A DNA stretch of 64,000 bases from Telopea speciosissima (GCF_018873765.1 NC_057925.1:14333568-14397567); one strand, 5' to 3'. Positions 1 through 15,400 are shown, numbered from the stretch's first letter. Notes: generated by a model not told the origin, from the sequence alone. Translations and numbers: made by a program.

Positions 1-343
1 CCTTTAAATTTATTTATAACCTTTGCTAACCAGTAATAGGATAGCATCAGGACTGAACTACAAATACAATAAGCGAAAAGAAATATTAATAAATAGCAAC
101 TTATTTTACTTAAGGACTAACTCTAGAAATAGAGATAAGCAAGATTACAAATATCAGGCCTATTCCAGCTAAAGACAAGATAAATAATAAATAAGAAGTG
201 AAATAGAAAGTGATTGAAACAAATTTCAAATAAGGAAAATGTCATATGATGCATGCTATTGCTTTACCTTTACATGAAAAATATCACAATTAAAAAAAAA
301 GAAAAAGAAAAAGAAATAGGACCAATTTACAAAAAGTACTCAC

Positions 344-452
344 CAAAACATAAGTATCCTTCTCGGCATCAAACTTGGTTGTTATTTCTGGCCCCCATTT
401 TCCAAACTGGCGGAGGGGAAGAACCTGAAAACCGGGCAACGACGCTTGGGCA
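344..452 (-). CDS. STR12: STR12 exon 6: rhodanese domain, middle part
   Basis: Reads AQASLPGFQVLPLRQFGKW…ITTKFDAEKDTYVL between a GGACAG acceptor and a GTGAGT donor. The next exon should begin with the Cys-containing active-site loop. I found no match to it in bases 1-343, so it is taken to lie outside the window. Confidence 0.9.
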
Positions 453-3400
453 CTGTCCTCACCGAACAATCCAAGAAGAAGTAAGAACACAGATATAAAT
501 ACTAACAGCAAGATAAAGTAAGCAAAAAGTTTACATAGCTGGCAGAAGAAGACAGACAAGTGCCACAGAAATCTCAGAAAGAACAAAGCATCAAATCAGT
601 TTTCATAGTCATCAAATGTCCAATTCCAGAAAGGGTATATTGTTATTGTGCTGCCTATAACCACTGGCAGACCCAAAACCATAGTTGTCACGGCGGTTAG
701 GCGACCCAAGGCGGTGGAGAGGGCCAAAGTTTAAGGCGACACCAACTAGGCGAACAAGGCGTCCAAGGCGCACTAGGCGAACAAGGCATCCAAGGCGCCC
801 GCCTAGGCTACGCCTTGACAACTATGCCCAAAACATATCCAGACTTGATCATTTCAAAACTTGAAGAGAAAAACATGTCTTATAGAAGTTGCTGTCAATT
901 GTAGGAGAGAAATGAGATATAAGTGCATACACTTCTTCAGGTTCTCGAACATCAATCAATTGAGCCTCCTCCAGGAAGCACGGGTCTTGCATTTTGGCAT
1001 AAAGCTCCTCTGGTTCAATTTCTTGAAGCAAGGGTGCTTCTCTAGAAACAAAGAGTAGGGACAAAACACAGAAAACAGAAATCAGAAGCTGCATTTATAA
1101 TATAATAATGTACTGAAGGTGTGTAGGTGATACTTAAGTGATAGGCCTTCCTCAATTATTAGGTACCAGCTAGATGGATCAAAAATAACTTTGATGTAAC
1201 CCAATTTTCAAATTTATACATATTAAAATAGGATAAAAGTTTTAAAAAAGAACTAAGGATAAGCCTTAAAATGTAAACTGCATTGATTAACTATTGGAAA
1301 ATCAATACCAATACCAACACAACTGATAAAAAATTGAAAAAATGCATCTAAGTTCCAAAAATTAGCAAAAGAATAAGAAAAAGAAAAAAAATTCCACATT
1401 GAACAAGTACACACACTGATGTAGATAAGTTCTACCCCATGCAGTGCCATCGCACATCTTACAAAATGAACAAGAAGAAGAATAAGAATTTATGTTCAAG
1501 GTCCCAGAGAAAGACATCCGACATGTCATCCTTGTACTCAACTGATGTAGATAAGTAATAAGTTCTACTCCAAATAATACAATCGCAAGAACGGAGGAAA
1601 AGGCCTCTACCTTAGCCAATGGTTCCTTGAATGAACCTGTTCTGGTTCAACTGAACCAGGTTCAGATGGTTCAGGCCAGACCAACCAGGTCTGGGTGTTT
1701 TTTGGTTCACCAAAACCAATCAAGGTTCGAAAACTCGGGTCTCGGTGCCAACTCGGACCCTTGAAAAACCGAGTCGAGTCAAGATCTTGGCATCGCCGAG
1801 TTGGTGCACTTTTTTTTCTCTCGACTCAAAGCCTCATCTCGATGGGTTTTAGACCTAGTTTGAGTCTGAAACTTGGTATTCAGCCTATTTTAGGCCATTT
1901 AAACATAATGACACTATCAGATTTTGCACAAACAAAGTCCAAATGGGAGTTTCAGTTAGTGGGAAAGCACGACAGACACTTACTTATTCTAGAAACCAAG
2001 ACAGACACAGGACAAACACTATTCATGCCTAATATTATTTAAGTAAGTTTGACCGGTACATAACTCCTTCAATATAAATCAGATTTAAGCAATCTTGGAC
2101 TTGTTGGAAAGCTTTGTTTACAGATTTAAGCAATCTTGGACTTGTTGGAAAGCTTTCAAAACAAAGCTTTCCAACAAGTCCAAGATTGCTAAAATCTGAT
2201 TTATATTGAAAGAGTTATGTACCGGTCAACTTTATTCGGTGTGCGCGAATGCTGTCAAAATCACTCTGAATGAAAATAGTTTTTTGGACATCAAAACAAA
2301 TGAATATTTTACCGCACTTTTGGTTTTTAGCAATGTTTTACCATAATAAGATTTATGGAATTTTTAGATCTAAGAAAAACCCCAACATTAGAAAGCTGAA
2401 AATTGCACCTACCGCCGAAAATCCGGTTTTTGTTCTTGAACTGGGGGGTTGACTTTTTTTCCTTTTGGAATTTGATTTTTTAACTATTTTTATTGGATTC
2501 AAATAGGGGGGTATTTGCTTATTTATGAATAATATCTTAAGTCAATGAAAACATTTACTTAAACGATATTAGGCATAAATAAGTATCTGTCTTGTCTGTC
2601 TTGGTAGAATTTCCAGCAAGATCTCGAGATCTGGCACTCATATAAAGGACCTACATGAGCATTTTCCTATGTCAAACCGAGATCTCGGCGAGATATTGTA
2701 CTTTTGTGACTCGACCCCCATCTCGTCTCGGATTTTCGAAATACCGAGAAACTCGGCGAGATCTCACGAGTTCTCGAACTATGAAACCAATCCTAATTAA
2801 TCCAATCCAAGTCTTAGTCAAAGAAAGGTCAAAAGTAATTAATGCATGTGTGCAGAATTTGAGAAACATTATCTAGTTATTTACAACTATTATTTGAAGT
2901 CTTGGAAGATATTATTCCACTCAAAATCAGTTCATTGATGGTTGTGTAAGTCCTTGAAAATGTAAGTCAGTTCATTGATGATTGTGTAAGTCCTTGAAAA
3001 TGTGCACCTCATTAAAATGGTCAAAGAGTATTGAAGAAAATACCAATGAGAAAGTCCCAATGGGAATTACCCTCCCAGCCACTCTATAAAGGAATGCTTG
3101 AAAGAATTTTGAGATTAAAGACAAAAAAGTTCTATGAAATTTCCAGTTTTATGCCAATAGTTATGAGATGAAGTGGAGCCTAGTAAGATGTTGGGTTGCT
3201 TGGTGAGAATCCTTGGTCATATCCCTCTTATCTCTATCTCTTTTTTACTTCTTCTTTTGTTCCTGCAATTTCTTTTTCAGAATATATCCACCTATTTGTT
3301 ATTAAGTTGTGCTAGTAGTTTGCCGTTGTTTTGATGGATTCCTGAAGGTGTTTGGTCATTGATCATAAGGGACATACAGTGCTAAAACTGACTTCAGTTT

Positions 3401-6400
3401 TGCAATTCTCACCTAGTCACCTCCCTACGATATTGTCTATTGAGGATTCTGATTTTGTTGCAAGAACTGAACCAGGATCCCATTACACACATGCACACAG
3501 ACAAAGAGAGAGCATAGTTTCTTTATCACCTACTTACAAAAAAAAAGGAATCACCTTTAAATCCTTCCATGTAAAAATGTGATCATATTACACTCCAAAA
3601 ATATAGAAGATTTTATATCAATTTGTAATGCAACCAAGGGTCACAAAATCCTACTTTGGGATCACTATGGGCCCACAAAAGTGAAGTAATTCTCAAATAG
3701 AAGAATGAGTGGCAATTTCATAATTTCTAGAACAGTTCAAACCCTTAAAGTGAAGTAATCAAGTAATATGACCACGGTTTTAGGAATCGGTATCAGATCA
3801 GCAATACAGTACGCAGATGTGGTAACTTTCTATGAAAAATATTGCTTTGATCTGGAATCAGTACTAGTCATGGTTCTAAATCTCGGTTTCGCAAGAAACT
3901 GAGATGAGATGGAGTTGGATTTTATAAAATCCAATGTTTTGACAGGTTTTGACCTGTTTCCACCGAGATGTTGGTAATTTCACAAGTTTCGACACATGCC
4001 CATCGAAATTTGAGGAAACCTGGCTCGAAACCAGGACAAACACTTATTTATGGCTAATATCATTAAAGTAAATGATTTTATGTTTACTTAAGATATTTTT
4101 CATAGATAAGCAAATACCCCCTATTTGAATCCAATAAAAATAGTTAAAAAATAAAATTCCAAAAGGATAAAAAGTCAACCTGATGCAGATTCATCACCAA
4201 ATAGGGCTTGTTTCATTGGAAATAAGTCTAGGGTTGGGTTACATACATGTTGGGCCTTTGATCCCATGGGTTTCTAATGTAATAGGCCACTTTTCTGGGT
4301 CTAAAATAGGGGTACATAGGTTGCATACGGGATTAGCCCAATACTTAGTTTTTATTTTGTGTTTTTAATTGAACCGGTTTAAATTGGTTGCATCCAATTG
4401 GTTCAATTGGTCTAATTTAAGTGAAGTGATCCTATTGGCTAAGAGGTTCTTATATCCTATTGGCTACTAGGGAATCTTCTTTTATTTTAGGTAGTTTAAG
4501 TTGTTTTTAAGTCATTAGGACTCTATTTTGAGTCTATTTTAGTTTCCTAGTCAGTTTAAGTTAGCTAATAGGTTAGGGATAGGATTAGGCCATTCCTTTT
4601 TAGTGTCTAAGTCTATTTTTGAGTCTTCTATATAAGTTTGTAAGGGAGGCCAGCATTGTATACGAATTTTGATTAATAAAAACTCAGCTTTATGCTTGCT
4701 GCCTTTGTTGCTGCCTTTGCTCCATCGTGAGTGTGCCTTGTGAGTAATATCAAGGTTGCCTTGTGAGTAATATCAAGGTGAAGGGATTGGTGGACTCCGA
4801 TCGACTCCTTGCATCTTGTAGATCGGGAAGTGCTTCTTCTTCTTCTTCTTCTTCTTCATTTAAGCTTCTTCAAGCTACTGCTGTTGCCTCTGAAGGAGAT
4901 CAAACCAGTAAGTAATTTTAGTTTCCTGCATATATCCTTCCCCTCTTCATCCTCTAACCTAATCCACACCCCCTCCATCCATGAAACCCTAATTTCCATT
5001 AAACCTGCAACTCCTACCTTAACTAGGACTCCTTCATAATCTCCTTCATAATTTCAGATCTGTCCATCAATTCCAAACCAAACTTCTAGCCTATATCCCT
5101 CACACCTCTCCCCATACTCGATCCAAAATCCAGCCCTTAGTCTCCACTTTATCCCCTCCATTCCTTCACTCCATTAAAACCCAAAACCTGCAACACAATT
5201 CTGTCCAGAACTACAGAATTTTAAAACCTTCCCAAATCCTATTATTTTTATACCATATTGACCCCCTAGACCTGCCCATTAATACCCTATAAACCCCTTT
5301 CCCAATATCCAACCCTAACCCTAGGAATTGACCTAAATCCTAGTGCTGTCCATTATAACCAGCAGCCCCTCTTGTTATTTGATCATGTTGTTTGGCTCCT
5401 AGTAGGTCTCCTACCTATCTAGGACTACATTACAACCGTCGCACAGTTCAAGAACAAAAACTGGATTTTCGGTGGTAGGTGCAATTTTCAACTTTTAAAT
5501 GTTGGGGTTTTTTCTCAAATCTATAAATTCCATAATATGATAAAACATTTCTAAAAACCAAAAGTGCAGTAAAATATTCATTTGTTTTGATGTCTAAAAA
5601 ATATTTTCATTCAGAGCGATTTTGACAACATTCGCACACCAAGTTTGGTTTGACCGAAACATAACTTCCTCAATTATTATTAGTAGACACTTGTATTAGG
5701 GAAGTGTATTGACATCCAAATTATGTACTTAATTCTATGACTCATTGACTCCATGTTTGTATGATTTACTTGTTTAACTTGTCTATTATGTTTTCTAGTA
5801 CTTAGACAATGTATAAGTATAGATTAGGAATTTAGGATTCGACCGTATACTGCCAATTAAGGGTACAAATCCAAAACACCACTTTGGATGACTATTTTTT
5901 GCAATATGAACATTTACATATGTTTATATAGCCTAAAACAAGGTTTCCATAAATATCAGCCTTTAATTTGACCTAAAACTCAACGAAACGCCAACCGAAA
6001 CTTCGCACGAAAAAAGATCTCGGCAAAATTTCGGTATCTCGGAAATTTCAGCTAGGCCAAAATGGCCCTCCGAGACGAAATTTAATACTATGCTTGCAAC
6101 TACATCATTTTGGCCATTTAGATGATGTTTATTCTAGACAGGAATCACGTCTCAATCACCACCCACCTAGACCAGTTGCAGGCACTAGGACCCAACAAAG
6201 GCAAGGCAGTGGGTGGAACAGCTTATTCAGTTCAAGAAATGGGTTCTGCACATACCTTTCTGACAATACTTGCAACAAGTGCCATCCAAATTTGGTCTTA
6301 CATCGTACAACTTTGTTTAAAGGTGCATTAAAAGCAGCCTCCTCAAACTCTGGTACCTGATAACAAGGAGGAGGATAAGTGCAGCTTTGCTTGGTAACAG

Positions 6401-9400
6401 AATAAAAGAAAGCCTTGCAAGAAAAAATTAGAAAAATGGAAAAGGAAAAAAACATAAAAACCCAGATAGAAATATTTGAATGTGTTGAAACTTGAAACAA
6501 TAATAAAAATGTTATATCTGTACCAATTATAATACTTTTTTTTTTGCTAAAGTCAGCAAAAACTATATTAAAAGAAATAAATGATGTACAGGATTGTAGT
6601 CCATACATACCCAGACTTCGGAAAAAATATAGCTATCTTAACACTCCACCTATGGCATTGCCATCAGCAGAGGCCAAGACAGAACTCTTTTGACTTGAGG
6701 GACCACCTTCTGCATTGCCATAAGCAGACTCTCAAGACCAAAAGCTCAAGCAGGAACTACAGAGATAAATCATCATCTCACAAAACAGAATCTAGATCTT
6801 CCCTGAGCATCCTAGGGAATATAGAGCTAGTAAAAAATGGGTGAGATAACGAAGATTCTGATGTCCTTCAGGTAGCACCTTTCTTGGCTATTAAATCCAG
6901 GACCGAATTCACCTCTCTATAGCAATGAGTCACTTTCCAGGAAATCGATGAGAGATATGGCAGAAGGAAGCGCCACTGCTGCAATATCCATGGAATAGAC
7001 CGATTCACAATGCTTGATACAAACGTATTTGAATCACATTTTATCCACACATGAGAATAGCCACTATCCTTTGCGAGCTGAACACTAATAATAAAGGCTT
7101 GAAATTCCGCAATGTAATTTGTAGAGATCCCCAAATATCTGGAAAAACAGCCCATTGATTCACCATCTGAACCTCTGAAGAAACCTCCCGCTCTGGAGTG
7201 ACCTCGGTTTCCTAAAGAGCATCTATTAATGTTAAGCTTAATCCACCTAGGGTTGTAAACGGATCGGATTCGGCTCGGATAGTGCTATATCCGCATCCGC
7301 ATCCGATTAGCTATCGGACGGATTCGAATAGTGCTAAACGGATACGGACACGGATATGGATCGGATATTTTATCCGTTTACATGTAAATATAGCTTTTCG
7401 GATAGCTATACCCTATCCGTATCCGCATCCGTTTAGCTTTCGGACAGATTCGGATGGTGCTAAACGGATACGGAAACGGATTTCGGCTATTCATTTACAC
7501 CCCTAAATCCACCCCAGCTCAGGAAATTGCCACTAGACTTCCAAAATGCTATCCGCCAAGGGAGGAGGGGAAGAGATACTCAAATGACGAGAAAGCAAAA
7601 GGTCATCAACCAACTTCATCTTACAAGGCATAAGCAGAGTTGCATCCCGGATATCAGCATAAAGGGCCTTCATAATCACCTTGGTAAGCCTACCCTTACC
7701 CTCAAATCTTCTTTTGTTTCTTTCATACCAGATATGCACTGGACCAAGAATAAAATCCGCAAGCCAGACATCTTTTAATGGAACCTGAGACGCGGCAGCT
7801 CAAGAAGAGAAAAGAAATTCTGCCACGGCAGTTTGAAGAGATCCAGGAAAGATACCCACAACTTCCTAGCTATCGGACAGCCCATGAAGAGATGAGAATG
7901 GTTTTCATCAGCCCGTAAGCACAAAGAGCACCGAGAAGCTAATGGAATGCTTTTCTTTGGTGAATAATAATGTCATTGAGAATAAGAGAGAAGAAAAACA
8001 AAAGAAGGGGTTGATAAAGACCCACAGAACACAATTGTATGATTTTAAAAGAATATTAAAAGGAATAAAAAATCATGTGGCTACTTAATGGACTCAGCTC
8101 CTCCCACATTCTACAGAAGTGGTATCTGCATCTCTCTAAATAGACCATTGATATGCTCAAATTTGTGTGAACAGTCCTAGAGCAAGTCCTAATTCTTTGT
8201 GTGTACATAGCATGTTCAAGCAATAAGGTGATTTATTAAAGCTTCTTTTGTCTCTTTTGTAATGAAAATACCATTGGATTTTCTCCAAAACAATACTCAT
8301 CAGACGGTGGGATTATGAATTAAAAAACAAAGTAGGTTGGAAAGCTTCTGAGGTTTGTTTTAATAAGTTTCACCTTCCTCATGTAGAAAATTCTTCATTC
8401 AACCATTTAGCAGGCCAATTTGTTTTTGTTTACCTTTAACTTGCCTTGCCATCAAATGAAGATGTAACATCATTTTTTCTTTTCTTTTTTTTTTTTTTGG
8501 GGGGGGGGGGGTTATCTAAAGAAAAGGTAATGGCAATAGACCATGTAAAGAGGAAACATTTTTGTACTACATAAAGCCCCCAGAGCGACCAAAGTATTTG
8601 AAAGAGATTTTACCTCCAATCCTAAACAAGCCATCAGCTCCCTCTCCCTTATCAAATATAAAAGTTTAAGGATTGACTTGAAACTACTAGAAAGAATGTT
8701 AAGACATACACCAAGTATATCATTTTAAGGCGCGGAATTCAACAGTAGATAGTATTCCATCCAGAACTTGCTAGTGGGAGATCAATAGACAGAATTTCCT
8801 GTCGCAACTCCAGCCTGACATACCTGATACCTTAAATAGCCTTCTCAAAAAGTTTGCTAGTGCTTCTAAAACAAAAAGAACAAAAATGTACAAGAATTAT
8901 ACAGGGATCTCTGTGAAAAGCCCCTATAGCTTGTAGCCTAATGAAGGAAACAGCTAGATACCATTCGTAAGACTAAAAACATTCATCCACCCTCTAAATC
9001 TTAGACAAAGCCCAATCTCCAAAGCATTTGGCCCACAGACCTCACATTGATGTGATCACATGCTTTCTCCTCATCTAGTTTGCATAGCAGCTCCATGATC
9101 CATTTGCATATGCATCACACATTTGCCACATGTACACCATGATATTTTGTCTCCTGCTTATGAAGGTCCTTCGGTTCAGAGATATGAATTAATCCTGATA
9201 TCATTAACCTTGAGGCAGAACCTAGGTTACCATTTTACAGAGCACCAATTAGACTCATAGACAGAAGCCAGAACACTCAACTCAACTCAGCCTTATACCA
9301 ACTAAATGGGGTCGACTACATGGATCCTTTTTCCAATCAGCTCTATTCAAAGCCATACTTGTTACTAGTCCTAAGCTATGCATGTCTTTCCTCACCACTT

Positions 9401-12400
9401 CTCCTAAAATCATTTTAGTCCTACCCCTGGCTCTTTTAGCTCCTTCAATCTGAATCAAATCACCCCTCCGTACTAGAGCATTCAAAGACCTTCATTGCAC
9501 ATGTCCATGACATCTCAAACAACTCGCAACTTATCATCTATCAGAGCTACTCCTAAATTAGCTCTAATCTGTTCATTCCTTAAAGAGAATCGTAGTGTAG
9601 CTAAAATGAGGATGTTGAGATGGATGAGTGGTAAAACTAGAGGCCAGAACACTATGACTTATATATTATGAGATGGAGATGGAGCTCCCCAAAAAGGAAA
9701 CAGGAATAAAATGAGGAAATGAGGAAACAAGAAAGAAGGGGAGTGAAGTGAGGGGGGATGCTGCAACAGAAAGCCACCGAAATCAACAACATTAAGCCAC
9801 ACTCTACCAAGCTGCAACCTCCAGCCAATCCTCTGCCACAGTCTATGCCACCAATATATCAACCCTTATAAGATCAACACTGATAACAGCAGCCATAAGA
9901 TCAATCCGGATAATGTGCTAATAGCCTAATACTTCTCATCAAGGGAATTTTTTATCATATAAGATAGGCTATATCTTGATTGAATTTGACACTGAAATTT
10001 GAGAAGTGGACAATCCAGACTGCACCCTATCTATCATCTTTCCATGGGGCAAAACTAGGTGGCCCATACAGGAAGCCGTTCTTACGTGTGCCAGTCAAAG
10101 AACCTTTTGCCAAAAACATATTATCTTGTCTCTTCCAACTGTTCCTGCTGACTTGATTTCTTCCTCTCCAACATATAAAATAGGCTATTCTTATCTCAAG
10201 GATTATGATTCTCCAACCATGTTAAGATTTTTCGCAACAAAGTAACACACTTCTTCAGTTTCTTCCACTCCCCAATATAAATCCTTTTTCTTTTAGTTTC
10301 TGTAGTCTATTTTCCAGTACTTGGACCCAATATAAGACATTAAGTAAAATGGGAGGTAGATACTGCATCAGCATGTAACTAAGAAACATTATAAACTACT
10401 ATTTTCCTACCAGTCCGCTTTCACTAAATATTTCCCTTACTTTTCACTAAATATTTCCCTTACTTTATCCTGGTGGAAATTTGAGGGAACCCAACCCCAA
10501 ACAGAACAAATTTAATAATAACGATAAAATTAGAACATCCTTTTCAAATTTCCAAACACCTAATGTCTCACTTGAAGAACTAACTTCTGCCCCACAACCT
10601 GTAACACTATCACACACTTCCAAAATCATCTACATGTTTGAAACCACTTCCAAAAATCTGTGAAATGCATCTCATATTCTGATTTTTTATATGAAGCCCT
10701 GAGCCAAAATAAACCAGTTCTTTCAGGTTGAAGCATGAGTTGAATTTGCATTAAAATCAATGGACTTTATAAGCAAGAAAGTTATATGGTCAGCAATTCT
10801 GACATAATTCTTTTAAAGGTAATACCTCAAAGACAGCTATTGAACCCACAACCAGTAACACTATCACACACTATTAAACACTTCCACAATCATCCAAATG
10901 TTTGAAACCACTTCAAAAATCCGTGAAATGCTTCTCATAAATTTTTATTTTTTATATGAAGTCCTGAGCCAAAATAAACCAGTTCTTTCAGGTTGAAGCA
11001 TGAGTTGAATTTGCATTAAAATCAATGGACTTTTTAAGCAAGAAACTTAAATGGTCAGCAATTCTGACATACTTCTTTTAAAGGTAAAACCTCAAAGACA
11101 GCTATTTTTAAGAACTTCAATAGTTAACGTCTGAAAATAATGGTTAAATTTCCCTTTTCTGTTTAGAAGAGGGGGGAGAAGAAAAGATGATTCATATCTC
11201 AGATTTTATGATCCTAATGGATAAGGGTACAAAAAAATTTTTCTTCTACTTGCTAAGATATCTTATTATATACAGAGCTTATAAACAAACCAGAACTCAG
11301 ATATCTAATTAAATGTACCATTTGGCCCTTCCGCACCCACCCGAGCATTCCTCCCTGTTCTTTGGACGGGCAAATTGAGTATTCCACAGCCAAGTCACTC
11401 AGGTCCACTCCTAAAATGGAGCAATACATCAAACCGCATAAGGAAACGTGATTTCACAACTGCAAAATTGACAAAACAAATTTCTCTCAAACCTCAACTA
11501 TATTCTAAATACAATTAGAGAACATATGAGGGAGATAAATCATGTCTGTTGTAATAAGGTACTTGGGATATACTGCGTCAGTGTGTCACATCACAATCTC
11601 AGAGATACGAATGGTTGCATATTGTGTTATCTAATTAAATAGTAGGTAAAGCAACACCAGTCCCACACTAGAACTAGATTTGCAGAAGCTGGATAACCAA
11701 AACACAGTAACTAGAGAACACGAGAGAACTTAAATTACTTGAACTAGAATGATCAGAAAGGCCTGATAATCAGATAAGTTGGTCTTATAGATTGATGGAC
11801 TCTGTCTGCGAAATATCTCAGCAAACAGAGGCCTAAACAAGGATGCACAGAGAAATCCTAGAGAGACTAGGCCAACCCAGTTGCAGATCTGCTGGAACTC
11901 AAATACTCAAAAGATCTGATCCATATTTTCAGAATTGTATTCAAGAGAATATGTAAACAGAAACTACTATACTAAGTTTGATGTAAATCTGATTAGCTAT
12001 GAGGGAAATATAAGAGATTAAATAATGCAGGCCCGGTCCAAAAAAAATGGTTATATTTTAATATCTATTGGGTATGGGCTTTTAATTCTTTGGATTTATT
12101 TGTAATGGGTCGAATTGTAAGGCTCAAAAGTGGGTCTAAAGGGGTATATGAAAATAGATATTTAATTAGTAGTCAGGCCCATTAGGTAGTGTACTTGGCT
12201 TTAGTGTAGTCATTAAAGAGTTCTCTTTTGGTTAGTTGTGTGGGGCCCAAATTATCTAGATGCCATCTAGAAGATTTACAGTTCAACAATTCTAATTAGT
12301 GAAGTATTTAAGAGTCCTTGTTAGATAGTCTAGCTACCTAAGAGCTTTAGATTTAGGAGGCTTGCTTTTGTTTTCTTATAAATATGCAACAACAATAACA

Positions 12401-15400
12401 CCCCCCCCCCTCAACTATGGAATAGAATGGATTAAAGTCCACTTAATTTGGCAATTGCCTATGCGGCCAGTTTTCTCTCCCTTCTTGATCTCTTCTCTCC
12501 CCTCCTCTCTTGTCTTTTTCTTTTAAGTTATTGTTCATGAGTACTGTTCACAATCCCAAAACAGTAGCTTTCCCTTACAATTTCCCTATTTTTTTACTTT
12601 TCATTAAAATCCTAATCCATCCTACCTTTTTCCTACCACCCTTAATTGTAGTTCAGACCAAGATTTTGAAACACTAGACTGTTCTACAATCTACATCATT
12701 AAAGCAAGCTGAAACTGACCAGCAACAAGGGTACCGCAGATTAGAAAGAATAAGGTAAACTGACAAGTAGATTGATAAGGAAATAGAATAAAAGATTTTA
12801 TAAGAAAATAATAAAGCATGAATCCACTTAACCTTTGAAGAGAATCCACACTTCCACTAAGGAATCCACTTCAGCACCAAGTATAAAAATTTAGGATTTC
12901 GGGGGAATTTATTTCGGTAAATTTTGATAGACATTTCATTTTTCATTTCTCACCTCTTTCCCTTTCTTGGTTAGAACTCTGTTTCACTACTTGGTTTTGT
13001 TTCGATCCATGTAGCCGATCCCATTAAGTTGGGCTAATTTTATTGTTGCTGTAAATTTCGATAGACATTTCATTTCTATCCTTGTTGAATCCATATTTCA
13101 CCAAAATTTTGGCATTTCAGTCAAAATTTTGAACCATGCTTGCGCTACTAGAAATCCATCCAACATACCATGAATTCACACAGCCAAATCTTGAAGAAAA
13201 CTTCAATAATATTAATCATAAATTTGTGGTTACGCCACAGGCCATTACATCTATATATAGAATTCAGAAACTAAACTTCTAACAATCCTAAACTGACTTG
13301 GAATACAACCTACTGATTGAAATAGTAAAACCATACACATATTTGACAGTTCCTACTCAAACTAGGACTCTAAACATAATGCAGACTTTGAATGAAATCT
13401 GGACTCAAATTCCTAATGATTTTAGGATTAGACTTAAATAACTTCTAACACAAAAAGGACAATAAAGACCGACTCAAATAACCCCAAGGATTTAGACTAA
13501 ACTAATCTTACCACACTAATCTCATATTCCTAGCTCCTACCCATATTCAGACCCATTAAAGTGACCCAATACAATGAAAAACTCCTTGTACCAAAGGCCC
13601 AACACATATGTAACCCAACCTTACAGTGAAAATAAGCCCACTTCTGATGTTTTCCTACATCATTTGGGTTAGGGTTGGTTTCTAAATTTATTATCGTGTA
13701 ATCTCTAAGTATATCCTATTTAGGGGTTTTACAGCCTATTTTCTCCCTACTCTGGTTTTCATCAGAACAAAAACATGCAAAGCAGCACACTTACAAGGAA
13801 ATATCTTACTATTGACTGAAGCACAAGACTTTTAGAAACAATATTACATTCTTAGCACATATGAATTTGTGAATTGTTGATTCATGTGAGTTACCATGTT
13901 TACAGATATAAAAAGGTAAAACATTACCTTAGCCCAGGAAATTCATTGGTGAAACTGCATTCATGAAATAATATAGTTTCCTCAAATTCAACACAATAAT
14001 GACAAAAGTTCACAAACAATCCACAATTAATAAATATAAACTTTATATTGTGAGAATTTTCACTAAAGAAAGCAAAGTTATATTCATTTGGATAAGCTAA
14101 CATTATGTGAGCTAACCTCCTGAAATTTTCTGTTGGACCTCCAGCAGCAGCTTGAGATTCTCTTCACTAACAAGTAAGTGCTGCACCAATATTTCCCTAG
14201 GTCGACCACCTCCTCCTCCTCCTCCTCCTCCTCCTCCTCCGACATTGTTTCCAGTACTAAATGAAGCTGAAAGAGATGAAAAATGAGCAACTCCTAATAC
14301 AGGGTAAACTACCAAAAGAAATTTATCTTTTCTGATATAAATTATAGCACATGCGATCCTCATGCATCAAAGTCTAAGAAATACCAGAGAGTCAAAACAA
14401 GCCCATGAAATGAGAGTATTAATGGTAAGATGGTAAGTACTTAAACAGAAGTTTATATGTATATTTAAACCACAGACTCCATGGGATTACCATTTACCAC
14501 TAACACCGCAGTCCCTTTATAAGTCAATTCGCATATATATAATCTAAAAGGGAAATAAACAAAACTAAATGATGAATTGAAGGAGACACATAGAATTAAT
14601 AGTTAATGCAACAACTGATCGCAAAGAACTTAAATCTGTTTACACCCCTATTTCGGTCATCACTGGGCCGTACAATCGCGTTAAACAAATACGGTTGCAA
14701 ACCATTCCCAAGGAATTATTCAAATTTCAAATTTCAAATTTGAATAGGAGTAGTTGCTGACAGGAACTACCCTAACTACCAGGCTGCTTAAAAAAGAGGA
14801 AGCCTAGCAACAAATAAAAGATCCAACAAATCAATCAAACAAGTCTTTATCTTTTATCTTCTTTTTTTTTTTCTTTTTTAGGAGTAGTGTAATGTAGATA
14901 TTCACCCATCTCTATGTCTTTTGGCTTGCTTCAAAAGACATTCATTATCATCAAGTTGCAAGCTTCAATAGTTCGTGGTTAGGAGAGTTGTGAAGACTTC
15001 AACAAATTCGTTTCTATGTTGTTAGCAATTTGATCGTAAAGTAGTGGTAGTGTAAATACCAAGTTGTAAGTCTCATCAATTTCGAATTTGTCAAGTTGTA
15101 ATGACTTCAAAAAATATGTTCTTTAAAGTAAGTAATTGATTTCTTCATCATCTTCTTGGCATTGCAATCTTTGCATTTTTAAAAGTCCTTAGATTACCAA
15201 GGCACTGGTAGAATCCATCTTCGCCTGGAGCAAAAGTAGAATAGTTTCCTCATTCAACAATGGTCTTAAGACCGAAGTAAAATTTGGAGGAAACATTTTT
15301 GGCATACCCAGTGGGACACTAGCCATAATTGGATCTTATTGCCAAGAAGAAGAAATGTCGATGAAGGGAATCCAATCCCAAATCAGGCACTGAAATGGTG

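Noticed and set aside
290-586. 98-codon minus-strand membrane-like protein
   Set aside because: Only 344-452 is coding (STR12 exon 6). The hydrophobic rest is intron read through both splice sites.
2927-11105. Possible CRISPR-like or satellite arrays among the direct repeats
   Set aside because: The repeats are only two units long, adjacent and without spacers; these are simple tandem duplications.
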